Assembly: GCA_016880395.1 (NCBI GenBank)
Contig: JAEHDN010000191.1
Location: forward strand, 1-8,244
DNA length: 8,244 bases
DNA from: Candidatus Eiseniibacteriota bacterium
GTDB taxonomy: Bacteria; Eisenbacteria; RBG-16-71-46; SZUA-252
Direction of reading: 5' to 3'
Shown in pieces: positions 1-6,124 of the stretch (positions are counted from its first letter, which is position 1; each line of letters starts with the position of its first letter). The notes under the pieces were generated by a model that had not been told where the DNA came from, made no database searches, and was given only the letters and a program-made list of their open reading frames with translations. A program made the translations under genes and the position numbers.

Positions 1-43
1 CGGCCCGTCCTCGACAGAGAGGCGGGCCGCCCGTTTGTTTTGC
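1..43 (+). terminator. Rho-independent terminator-like hairpin of an upstream gene
   Basis: A perfect 7-base inverted repeat (CGGCCCG at 1-7 and CGGGCCG at 23-29) encloses a 15-base loop and is followed by a T-rich stretch (TTTGTTTT, 34-41). The T tract is on the plus strand, so it would stop a plus-strand gene left of the window. The stem may continue beyond base 1. It also lies just past the end of the minus-strand reductase gene and could help stop that transcript, although the T tract is on the wrong side for that. Confidence 0.5.
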
Positions 44-59
44 TCGTGCCGCGTCGCTC

Positions 60-1109
60 TCATTCCTGCACGCCCACCTCCCACTGCCACGTCTCCACGT
101 CCTGCGGGCAAGCCGGTCCCTCTCCCGCCTGCGTGTGCCTGACGGCGGCCGCGAGCTCGGCCATGTCGTCACCGGACAGCTCCAACGTCGCGGCCTCGAT
201 CCAATCGTCTACCTGGCGCGGGGAGCGCGCTCCCACGATCGCGGCGGTCACGCCAGGCCAGCTCGTGACCCAGGCGACGGCTACCGTCCCCACCTTGACG
301 CCGTGACGCCGTGCGACGGGCCGCAGCGCGTGCGCGAGCGCGAGATTGCGGCCCAGCCGCGGCGGCTGGAACTCCGGGGAGCTCCTCCGCCAGTCGTCGG
401 GTGCGAGGCGCTTCATTCGGCCGGCGGAGAACGCGCCGCTCAACAGTCCCGACTGCATCGGGCTGAAGCACAACACTGCAGTGCCGCGCGTCGCGCACCA
501 CGGAATCTCTGCGAGCGCCGCTTCCCGATGGATCAGGGAGAAGGGCGCTTGCACCGCGTCGATGCGACCGAGATTGCCACAGATCGCGAGCGAGCCGACG
601 TCGAAGTTACACACCCCCGCAGCGCGGATCTTGCCCTCATCGCGCAGTCGGATCATCGCCTCCCAGGAGTACTCGACCGGCGTGCCGGTGTCATCGGGCT
701 GGTGGAACTGGTAGAGATCGATCCGCTCCACTCCCAGCCGCTCGAGTGATGCCTCGCATTCGCGGCGGATCGACTCGGGCCGCAGGTCGCGACGTGGCTC
801 CGCCAACCGGTTGACGGGGTCGGCTACCAGGCCGCACTTGGTGAACACGAACGGTCGCTCGGTGACGGGCAGATCCTTGAGCAGCCGCCTTACCAGACGT
901 TCGGCGTGCCCCAGGCCGTAGATCGGGGCAGTATCAATCCAATTGACGCCGAGCTCGAGGGCGCGACGCATTGCGCCGAGCGAGTGGCGGTCATCTTGCG
1001 GCCCCCAGCTGTACGCCCACCCCGAGCCGCCGACCGCCCAGGTGCCGAGGCCCAGAGTCGTGATATCAAGGCCGCTCTCGGCCAGACGTCGCGTTCGGAG
1101 ACCGGTCAT
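60..1109 (-). CDS. Aldo/keto reductase family oxidoreductase
   Basis: This 349-residue soluble protein is a TIM-barrel aldo/keto reductase expected to use NADPH to reduce carbonyl groups; the substrate cannot be read from the sequence. The N terminus (RRLAESGLDITTLGLGTWAVGG) is the usual first strand of the family. The catalytic tetrad is complete: Asp59 in WIDTA, Tyr64 in IYG, Lys91 in FTKCG and His136 in YQFHQPD. The later motif AGVCNFD (164-170) and the C-terminal cofactor-binding stretch AAIVGARSPRQVDDW also fit. Length is normal. The first Met fits the family start, and no later one would. No clear ribosome-binding site precedes it, and the predicted -10 box lies only 8 bases upstream, so the mRNA may be leaderless. 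It diverges from ftsH. The closest relatives are probably the general-stress type reductases, which is inference. Confidence 0.93.
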   Translation of the reverse strand: MTGLRTRRLAESGLDITTLGLGTWAVGGSGWAYSWGPQDDRHSLGAMRRALELGVNWIDTAPIYGLGHAERLVRRLLKDLPVTERPFVFTKCGLVADPVNRLAEPRRDLRPESIRRECEASLERLGVERIDLYQFHQPDDTGTPVEYSWEAMIRLRDEGKIRAAGVCNFDVGSLAICGNLGRIDAVQAPFSLIHREAALAEIPWCATRGTAVLCFSPMQSGLLSGAFSAGRMKRLAPDDWRRSSPEFQPPRLGRNLALAHALRPVARRHGVKVGTVAVAWVTSWPGVTAAIVGARSPRQVDDWIEAATLELSGDDMAELAAAVRHTQAGEGPACPQDVETWQWEVGVQE

Positions 1110-1117
1110 CGTGCCAA

Positions 1118-1161
1118 TCCATAGCGGGGGGCGCGTGAGCGGGGGGTGAGGAGGGCATGAA
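1118..1161 (-). promoter_or_regulatory. Promoter of the reductase gene with three 11-bp-spaced YTCA repeats
   Basis: Read on the minus strand, TTCA (1161-1158), CTCA (1150-1147) and CTCA (1139-1136) start exactly 11 bases apart. A -10-like TATGGA (1123-1118) begins 16 bases after the start of the last repeat. No -35 consensus is visible: the expected place is a run of C. Transcription would start near 1111, almost at the ATG at 1109. The same layout recurs upstream of other genes in this window, which is the main support. Confidence 0.6.
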
Positions 1162-1177
1162 GGGACCGCCGGAGGCG

Positions 1178-1216
1178 TTCAGTCGCGTTTAACCCTCTCT
1201 TCAGTCGCGATGTAAT
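1178..1216 (+). promoter_or_regulatory. ftsH promoter with 11-bp-phased TTCA repeats
   Basis: TTCA at 1178, TTAA at 1189 and TTCA at 1200 are spaced at 11 bases. The outer two are part of an identical 10-base repeat, TTCAGTCGCG (1178-1187 and 1200-1209), 22 bases apart. A good -10 box, TGTAAT (1211-1216), lies 17 bases after TTTAAC (1188-1193), a weak -35. Unlike the other arrays, the -10 is 11 rather than 16 bases past the last repeat; the 16-base position holds TTGATT. Transcription would begin near 1223, giving a leader of about 38 bases. Confidence 0.55.
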
Positions 1217-1260
1217 TGATTCACCAAGGCCCCCCGGCGCGCGAGGGAAGGAACCAGGAC

Positions 1261-3186
1261 ATGGACGGCACACGGAACCAGGGACGACGCGGTCCACGCT
1301 TCGCCGCCGCGTTGCGGCCAGCGCTCCTTTGGGTAGTCGCCTTCGCCACGGCGTTGATGATCTTCCAGGCGATTCAAGGACGCGAGAAGCGGGTGGAGAT
1401 CACGTACTCGGATCTGACGCGTGAGCTCGCGCGCGATAACATCGCCGCAGTCGAGATCGTTGCTGAGCACCGCAGGGTCAACGGGGAGTTCAAGAGCCCC
1501 GTGCGGATCGCGGGCCGCGACGTGCGCGACTTCCGGGCGAACCTGCCCTTCGAGGACCCGGCGCCGCTCGTGGCGCGGCTCGAGCAGGGACGCGTGCCGA
1601 TCCGCGCGGCCAAGGCTGGCCCTTCATGGCTCGGTATCCTCGTCTCGGCGATTCCTTGGCTCTTGATCGGTGGATTCTGGCTCATGATCGTGCGGCAGAT
1701 GCGGGTGGGAGGCCAGCGCGCCTTGTCGTTTGGCCAGATGGGCGTGCGCCCGGTCACGGGCGAGCGGTCCAAGGTGAGCTTCGCCGACGTCGCCGGGGCC
1801 GAGGAAGCCAAGGCCGAGTTGCAGGAGGTGATCGACTTCCTCAAGGACCCGGCGAAGTTCCAGCGCATCGGCGGCCGGCTTCCCAAGGGCGTGTTGCTCG
1901 TCGGCCCCCCCGGGACCGGCAAGACGCTGCTCGCGCGGGCGGTGGCCGGGGAAGCGGGGGTGCCGTTCTTCTCCATCTCGGGGTCGGATTTCGTCGAGTT
2001 GTTCGTTGGAGTGGGCGCGTCCCGAGTGCGCAGCCTGTTCGAGCAAGGGAAGGCCCAGGCGCCGTGCATCATCTTCATCGACGAGCTGGATGCCGTCGGA
2101 CGGCAACGCGGCGTGGGGCTCACCGGCGTTCACGAAGAGCGCGAGCAGACCCTGAACCAACTGCTCGTCGAGCTGGATGGCTTCCAGCCGACTGAGAAGG
2201 TTGTCGTGCTCTCGGCCACCAACCGCCCGGACGTGCTGGACCCGGCGCTGCTCCGTCCGGGACGCTTCGACCGTCAGATCGTGGTGGAGCTCCCGGACGT
2301 GCGGGCGCGAGAGCAGATCCTGAAGGTGCATGCTCGCAAGATCCAGATTGCCGGCGACGTCGACCTGGCTACGATCGCTCGCGGCACGCCTGGACTGTCC
2401 GGCGCCGACCTGGCGAACCTGGTCAACGAGGCCGCGCTGTTTGCCGCCCGGCGCGGCAAGGACCGGGCGGACCGGCGGGATTTCGAAGATGCGAAGGACA
2501 AGGTGATGCTCGGTGTGGAGCGGCGGAGCGTGGTGCTATCGCCTGAGGACCGCCGGCTCGCAGCCTACCACGAAGCGGGGCACGCCCTGGTGAACATGCT
2601 GATCCCGGGCCTGGACCCCGTTCACAAGGTGACGATCGTGCCGCGCGGTCGGGCGCTCGGGATCACCTTCGCCTTGCCCGAGGAGGACCGCCGCAGCTAC
2701 ACCAAGGCCTACATCACGGGCCGACTGGCGGTCGCGTACGGCGGCCGCGTCGCCGAAGAGGTCGTGTTCGGCCCGGACCTGATCACCACGGGTGCCGCAA
2801 ATGACTTCCAGCAAGCTACCGAGCTCGCCCGACGGATGGTGACCCAGTTCGGTATGAGCGAGACCGTAGGCCCGATCGCGGTGATCGAGCACCCCGAGCT
2901 CGCGCTTTCCGGACAAGGTGTCGTGCCGCGGTACGAGGTCTCGCAGCACACCGCCGAGCTGGTCGATCGCGAGGTGCGCCGAATCGTGGACGAGGCGTAT
3001 ACGCGTGCCACGGGACTGATTCGGGCGAACCGGGCTACCCTGGATGCGCTCGCGACCGCTCTGCTCGAACGCGAGACCCTGGAGCGCGCGGATGTCGAGG
3101 CCATCGTCGCCGGCACGCCGCTGGCTCCGCGCGCGGTGGCCGTGGAGCAGCCCGCCGCCGGGCCCGCGCCGGCGCGAGCGGCCTGA
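1261..3186 (+). CDS. ftsH: ATP-dependent zinc metalloprotease FtsH
   Basis: FtsH is a membrane-anchored hexameric AAA+ protease that unfolds and degrades membrane and short-lived cytosolic proteins. This 641-residue copy is of normal length and complete. Two membrane segments (about 19-36 and 122-142) flank an extracytoplasmic domain with ITYSDLTREL. The ATPase has Walker A GPPGTGKT (215-222), the pore-loop motif FVG, Walker B IIFIDE (Asp274, Glu275), and the second region of homology with arginine fingers Arg335 and Arg338. The protease domain has HEAGH (His437, Glu438, His441) and a third zinc ligand in GAANDF (Asp515). The tail is rich in Ala and Pro. I chose the ATG at 1261 because AAGGA (1248-1252) lies 8 bases upstream. 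An in-frame TTG at 1216 would fall inside the -10 box. The gene diverges from the reductase and converges on the DUF2267 gene with a 31-base gap. Confidence 0.97.
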   Translation: MDGTRNQGRRGPRFAAALRPALLWVVAFATALMIFQAIQGREKRVEITYSDLTRELARDNIAAVEIVAEHRRVNGEFKSPVRIAGRDVRDFRANLPFEDPAPLVARLEQGRVPIRAAKAGPSWLGILVSAIPWLLIGGFWLMIVRQMRVGGQRALSFGQMGVRPVTGERSKVSFADVAGAEEAKAELQEVIDFLKDPAKFQRIGGRLPKGVLLVGPPGTGKTLLARAVAGEAGVPFFSISGSDFVELFVGVGASRVRSLFEQGKAQAPCIIFIDELDAVGRQRGVGLTGVHEEREQTLNQLLVELDGFQPTEKVVVLSATNRPDVLDPALLRPGRFDRQIVVELPDVRAREQILKVHARKIQIAGDVDLATIARGTPGLSGADLANLVNEAALFAARRGKDRADRRDFEDAKDKVMLGVERRSVVLSPEDRRLAAYHEAGHALVNMLIPGLDPVHKVTIVPRGRALGITFALPEEDRRSYTKAYITGRLAVAYGGRVAEEVVFGPDLITTGAANDFQQATELARRMVTQFGMSETVGPIAVIEHPELALSGQGVVPRYEVSQHTAELVDREVRRIVDEAYTRATGLIRANRATLDALATALLERETLERADVEAIVAGTPLAPRAVAVEQPAAGPAPARAA

Positions 3187-3217
3187 GCGCGAGAGCCGGT
3201 CGGTCCGGGCCGCGTCG

Positions 3218-3658
3218 CTACACTGCCGCGTGCTCCGGCCAGAGGTCCAGGAGCTCCTGGGGGAGGATCCCGCGGACGTCGAGGATCTCGCCTCGCGAGA
3301 CGTGACTCGCCAGCAACCGGAAGACCGCTCGGGTCACGCGCTCCGGCTCCGCATCGGGAGTGACGCGCTGCAACGGCTGCGTCACCAACGCGAGGAATTC
3401 CTCCTTACTGCGCGCCGAGACCGGCGTCCGGCTCGGGTCCCAGCCGTCATAGTAGACGCCCTTGATGAGGAGCGGGAGCTGCGCGGCAAGTTGTGCCGCT
3501 TCGTCTACGGGAAGGCGATCACGCAAGGCGTGAAGCACGGAGCGAAGCGCGTGCAGCGTGTGACTCATGTCCCTCCACGAGAGGTCGTCCGCGAGCTCCT
3601 TCACCCACACGCCGGCCTTCTGAACGGCCTTGTCCCAGATTTGCGATGCTTGCGTCAT
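3218..3658 (-). CDS. DUF2267 family protein
   Basis: This 146-residue protein of unknown biochemical role belongs to the DUF2267 family by its recognisable core, LPVDEAAQLAAQLPLLIKGVYYDGW (about 49-73), an all-helical region. The N terminus (QIWDKAVQKAGVWVKELADDL) and the later LLASHVSRGEILDVRGILPQEL also match the usual pattern. It has no signal peptide or membrane segment, so it should be cytosolic. The start is well supported: AAGGAGG lies 5 bases before the ATG. The gene faces the end of ftsH and diverges from the Mth938-domain gene. Family members are often seen near general stress genes, which is a loose association. The family call is firm; no function is claimed. Confidence 0.88.
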   Translation of the reverse strand: MTQASQIWDKAVQKAGVWVKELADDLSWRDMSHTLHALRSVLHALRDRLPVDEAAQLAAQLPLLIKGVYYDGWDPSRTPVSARSKEEFLALVTQPLQRVTPDAEPERVTRAVFRLLASHVSRGEILDVRGILPQELLDLWPEHAAV

Positions 3659-3689
3659 GTCCGCCTCCTTGGCTTCGACGGTCAGGCGG

Positions 3690-3708
3690 CCCGCGCGAAA
3701 TGCGCGGG
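3690..3708 (-). other. Hairpin in the DUF2267 mRNA leader
   Basis: CCCGCGC (3690-3696) and GCGCGGG (3702-3708) form a perfect 7-base stem with a 5-base loop. It lies between the predicted transcription start (near 3717) and the ribosome-binding site (3670-3664) of the DUF2267 gene, so it would fold in the mRNA leader. It could protect the RNA end or affect translation. There is no T tract, so it is not a typical terminator. Confidence 0.35.
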
Positions 3709-3723
3709 CGCGGCACTCTGTTG

Positions 3724-3767
3724 AGCCTAAGCGACGGGCGATGATGGGATGCTGAATCCATCCTGAA
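3724..3767 (-). promoter_or_regulatory. Promoter of the DUF2267 gene with three 11-bp-spaced repeats
   Basis: On the minus strand TTCA (3767-3764), TTCA (3756-3753) and ATCA (3745-3742) are spaced at 11 bases. TAGGCT (3729-3724) begins 16 bases after the last one. The identical hexamer sits at the same distance in the opposite-facing promoter at 3840. No -35 box is visible. A small palindrome (CCGCC GTAT GGCGG, 3770-3783) lies between the two divergent arrays. Confidence 0.6.
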
Positions 3768-3790
3768 AGCCGCCGTATGGCGGTCGTTTC

Positions 3791-3845
3791 CTCAAACGCC
3801 TCTCAGAAGCACCTCATCGTCCTTTCAGGCCGGTCCACGTAGGCT
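3791..3845 (+). promoter_or_regulatory. Promoter of the Mth938-domain gene with four 11-bp-spaced YTCA repeats
   Basis: This is the longest array in the window. CTCA starts at 3791, 3802 and 3813 and TTCA at 3824, exactly 11 bases apart. TAGGCT (3840-3845) begins 16 bases after the last start, and transcription would start near 3852. The strict period over four units is hard to explain by chance in an intergenic gap of this size. Confidence 0.65.
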
Positions 3846-3866
3846 GGCGATGGCGCCAACCAATGC

Positions 3867-4256
3867 ATGGGCTCGAGCATGGAAAGCACACCGCTTTCTC
3901 GACACATCACGCACCTGGCCTGGGGTCGCGTGGAGGTCGAGGGGGAGCGCGCAGCCTTCAGGGATGCGAAGCTTTTTCCCGGCGGGGCGCGAGCGTGGGA
4001 TTGGCGGGAGACCGGCACGGATCACGCGCACGGGATCCAACCGGCCGACGTGGAGGAGCTTCTGGAGCGCGGCGCCACGATCGTGGTGCTGTCCCAGGGG
4101 ATGCTGGGGCGACTGCGGGTCAGCCCGGAGACGCTCCGCGTCTTGGAGGCCCGCGGCGTTCGTTTCCATGTCCTCCCCACCGCGGCGGCGGTTCGCCTGT
4201 ACAACGAGCTGGTGGCGGCGCACGCCGTGGGTGGGTTGTTTCATTCCACCTGTTGA
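3867..4256 (+). CDS. Mth938-like domain protein (DUF498 family)
   Basis: This 129-residue cytosolic protein consists almost entirely of one Mth938-like domain, the fold shared with the complex I assembly factor NDUFAF3 and with AAMDC. The diagnostic pattern is present: an N-terminal strand HITHLAWGRVEVEG, then HGIQPADVEELLERGATIVVLSQGMLGRLRVSPE, and VLPTAAAVRLYNEL. It ends in LFHSTC, which matches the family's usual LFHLTC end. The family has no agreed enzymatic role. The ATG at 3867 has no clear ribosome-binding site; the second Met, at 3879, is equally possible and would give 125 residues. The gene has its own strong repeat-array promoter. Confidence 0.88.
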   Translation: MGSSMESTPLSRHITHLAWGRVEVEGERAAFRDAKLFPGGARAWDWRETGTDHAHGIQPADVEELLERGATIVVLSQGMLGRLRVSPETLRVLEARGVRFHVLPTAAAVRLYNELVAAHAVGGLFHSTC

Positions 4257-4445
4257 GCCGTCCGACGTTAGGTCTCCGCGTCGGAGCGCTCGCCTCCCGT
4301 TGCGACGTCGCGTCCCGCACTCCAGATTCAAGCCAGCGGTTCGATGAGGGCACCGGTCCTCGCCTCCTCCGCGACGTCCGCCGTCACGCTCCGAAGGATC
4401 TACGATCGCCGAGCTGCCGAGTCGCCCTCACAGGAGCGACTGGTC
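4257..4445 (+). other. Intergenic region before the histidine kinase
   Basis: These 189 bases separate the Mth938-domain gene from the kinase start. I see no 11-base YTCA array here, unlike most other gaps in the window. TACGAT (4401-4406) could be a -10 box but has no matching -35. The kinase may be transcribed from here or by read-through from the upstream gene. The kinase reading frame is open back to an ATG at 4344, but that extension has no ribosome-binding site. Confidence 0.35.
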
Positions 4446-5717
4446 ATGTCCGGGACGGGGCGCCTTCGCGATGGCCATTCTTCGCCTTCTCCCAAAGGCG
4501 GTCCAGACCGCAGTACGCCGGGCGACTTTCGGCGGGACCGGCTTGAGGGCCTCCTCACCGCCGGCCTGGCGATCTTTTCCGAGCACGAAGTCGGGGGAGT
4601 GCTCCAACGCGTCACCGACGCGGCGCGAGACCTCGTCGGCGCTCGGTATGCGGCTCTCGGCCTGCTGAACCCCGAGGGAAGCTCCTTCACACAATTCGTC
4701 ACCTCAGGCATGTCGGGCGCCGAGCAAGCCGGGATCACGAAGCCCCCGCGCGCACGAGGCTTGCTCGACGTCGTGATCCGTGAGCGCAAGCCGATCCTGA
4801 CGGCGGAGGTCAATCGCCACCCCGAGCGGTACGGCTTCCCACCGCACCGCCAGCGGACCAAATCCTTCCTCGAGGTGCCCGTCGCAGCGCGCGGGCAAGC
4901 GTTCGGAAACCTGTATGTGACCGAGAAGATCGGGGCGGACGGGTTCGACGTGGCAGACGAGCGCATCGCGGCACTGTTGGCGAGGAAGGCCGCCGTGGCC
5001 GTCGAGAACGCCCAACTCCTGGAGCGGTTGCACGACTTCCAGGCCTCGCGCGACCGCTTCTACGCGATGATGAATCATGAGCTGCGGAACGCATTGACCG
5101 GCGTCTACGGTTGGCTCGATCTGTTGGTCCGCAACAAGAAGAACGCCGCGCCACCTGCCGTGGTCCAGGCGTTCACGGCGGCGGAGCAGTCGGTCCAGCT
5201 CCTCAACGACTTGCTCGATCTCTCCCGCCTCGAGGCCGGGCGGTTCGAGATCAAGGCGGGGGACATCGCGGCGGAGGCCATCCTCGCAGAAGCGTTGCGC
5301 GCCGTCGAACCGATGGCACAGGCGGCCGGCGTGCGGCTTGACATCCCCGCGGCTGACCGTCGAATCCCCGCCCGCACCGATCTCAAGCGAGTGCGGCAGA
5401 TCTTGGTCAACCTGCTGCGCAATGCGATTCAGCACAGTCCGCGGGAGGAGGCGGTGGGTGTAGCCATGAGGGCGGATGACACCACCCTGTGGTTCTCAAT
5501 CTCCGATCGAGGCCCCGGGATCGACGTCGAGCGGCAGAAACATCTGTTCGACGCGTACGCCGGCGTCAGCCAGGAGCGGCCGGGGACGGGGCTCGGGCTG
5601 ACCCTGTCGCGCCGGCTCGCACAGCTGCTCGGCGGTGACCTCGGGGTGCAGAGCCAAGTCGGCCAGGGGGCGACCTTTGTCCTCACGGTCGCTCGGTTCC
5701 TCGGCGGGCGGGGCTGA
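4446..5717 (+). CDS. Soluble GAF-domain sensor histidine kinase
   Basis: This 423-residue protein is a cytosolic two-component sensor; it has no membrane segment. It has a GAF domain (about 48-190), a dimerisation and phosphoacceptor domain (about 200-265) with His211 in MNHELRNALTG, and an ATP-binding domain (about 305-423). The latter has N-box Asn326 in LLRNAIQHSP, G1 box DRGPGID (354-360), F-box LFDAY and G2 box GTGLGL. All parts needed for autophosphorylation are visible. The GAF domain resembles those of DevS/DosS-type redox and gas sensors: GARYAALGLL, RGLLDVVI, YGFPPH, SFLEVPV and FGNLYVTEK. The pair of His seen there is only one here (His134, followed by Arg), so haem binding is uncertain. 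I chose the ATG at 4446 because AGGAG (4432-4436) lies 9 bases upstream. The receiver gene follows after 53 bases and has its own promoter. Confidence 0.92.
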   Translation: MSGTGRLRDGHSSPSPKGGPDRSTPGDFRRDRLEGLLTAGLAIFSEHEVGGVLQRVTDAARDLVGARYAALGLLNPEGSSFTQFVTSGMSGAEQAGITKPPRARGLLDVVIRERKPILTAEVNRHPERYGFPPHRQRTKSFLEVPVAARGQAFGNLYVTEKIGADGFDVADERIAALLARKAAVAVENAQLLERLHDFQASRDRFYAMMNHELRNALTGVYGWLDLLVRNKKNAAPPAVVQAFTAAEQSVQLLNDLLDLSRLEAGRFEIKAGDIAAEAILAEALRAVEPMAQAAGVRLDIPAADRRIPARTDLKRVRQILVNLLRNAIQHSPREEAVGVAMRADDTTLWFSISDRGPGIDVERQKHLFDAYAGVSQERPGTGLGLTLSRRLAQLLGGDLGVQSQVGQGATFVLTVARFLGGRG

Positions 5718-5721
5718 GCCT

Positions 5722-5765
5722 CTCACGGTATTCTCACCCCAGGCTCACACGACGTGGCGTAAGCT
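5722..5765 (+). promoter_or_regulatory. Promoter of the receiver gene with three 11-bp-spaced CTCAC repeats
   Basis: CTCAC starts at 5722, 5733 and 5744, exactly 11 bases apart, beginning 5 bases after the kinase stop codon. TAAGCT (5760-5765) starts 16 bases after the last repeat. A further CTCAC at 5764 is out of phase. Transcription would start close to 5772, at the GTG start codon, so the mRNA may be leaderless. Confidence 0.62.
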
Positions 5766-5770
5766 CACGC

Positions 5771-6124
5771 GTGAAGGTACTTCTCGTGGAACATCCCCAC
5801 GTCGCTGGCTTCCTGATGGAGGGCCTGCGCGATGCGGGCCACACAGTGGAGGTGGCATCGGACGACGATGCGGCCCTCGCGTTCGGCCTGTCTCGCGACT
5901 ACGACGTCATCCTCTTGGCGCTCGTCGTCCCGAAGAGGGGCGGTATCGAGGTGGCCGCGGAGCTCCGGCGCGCCGGCCGCTCAACTCCGATCCTTCTCCT
6001 GACCCCTGATGAGCACGAGGCGGAGCGCCTCGTACGCGAGGCCGGTGCCGACGGCTATCTGGCCAAACCCTTTCGGTTCGAGGTGCTGGTCGAGCGGATG
6101 CGTGCGGTGACGCGCAGCGGTTGA
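5771..6124 (+). CDS. Stand-alone receiver-domain protein lacking the phosphoacceptor Asp
   Basis: This 117-residue protein is a single CheY-like receiver domain with no output domain. The fold is clear: MKVLLVE at the first strand, DYDVILLALVVPKRGGIEV at the third, PILLLTPDE at the fourth and GADGYLAKPF at the fifth. The switch Thr78 and the conserved Lys99 are kept. The residue that should accept phosphate is Ala50 (codon GCG, 5918-5920) where LLDL is expected. The acidic pair after the first strand is reduced to Glu7-His8. It is therefore probably not phosphorylated in the usual way and may act as a binding partner or a phosphorylation-independent switch. GTG at 5771 is the only start that keeps the first strand; no ribosome-binding site is seen, which fits a leaderless mRNA. 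The last 70 bases overlap the 3' end of the convergent exported-protein gene. Confidence 0.88.
   Translation: MKVLLVEHPHVAGFLMEGLRDAGHTVEVASDDDAALAFGLSRDYDVILLALVVPKRGGIEVAAELRRAGRSTPILLLTPDEHEAERLVREAGADGYLAKPFRFEVLVERMRAVTRSG

Noticed and set aside
135..749. Plus-strand open frame of 204 codons opposite the reductase
   Set aside because: It is antisense to a clearly conserved aldo/keto reductase with an intact tetrad, and its translation has no recognisable feature.
1374..2331. Long minus-strand open frames opposite ftsH (249 and 235 codons)
   Set aside because: They are antisense to the conserved AAA domain of FtsH. Their translations are Arg/Ser/Pro-rich without any motif, as expected in GC-rich DNA.
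4344..4445. N-terminal extension of the histidine kinase to ATG 4344
   Set aside because: There is no ribosome-binding site at 4344, whereas ATG 4446 has AGGAG at 9 bases. The extra 34 residues show no domain.
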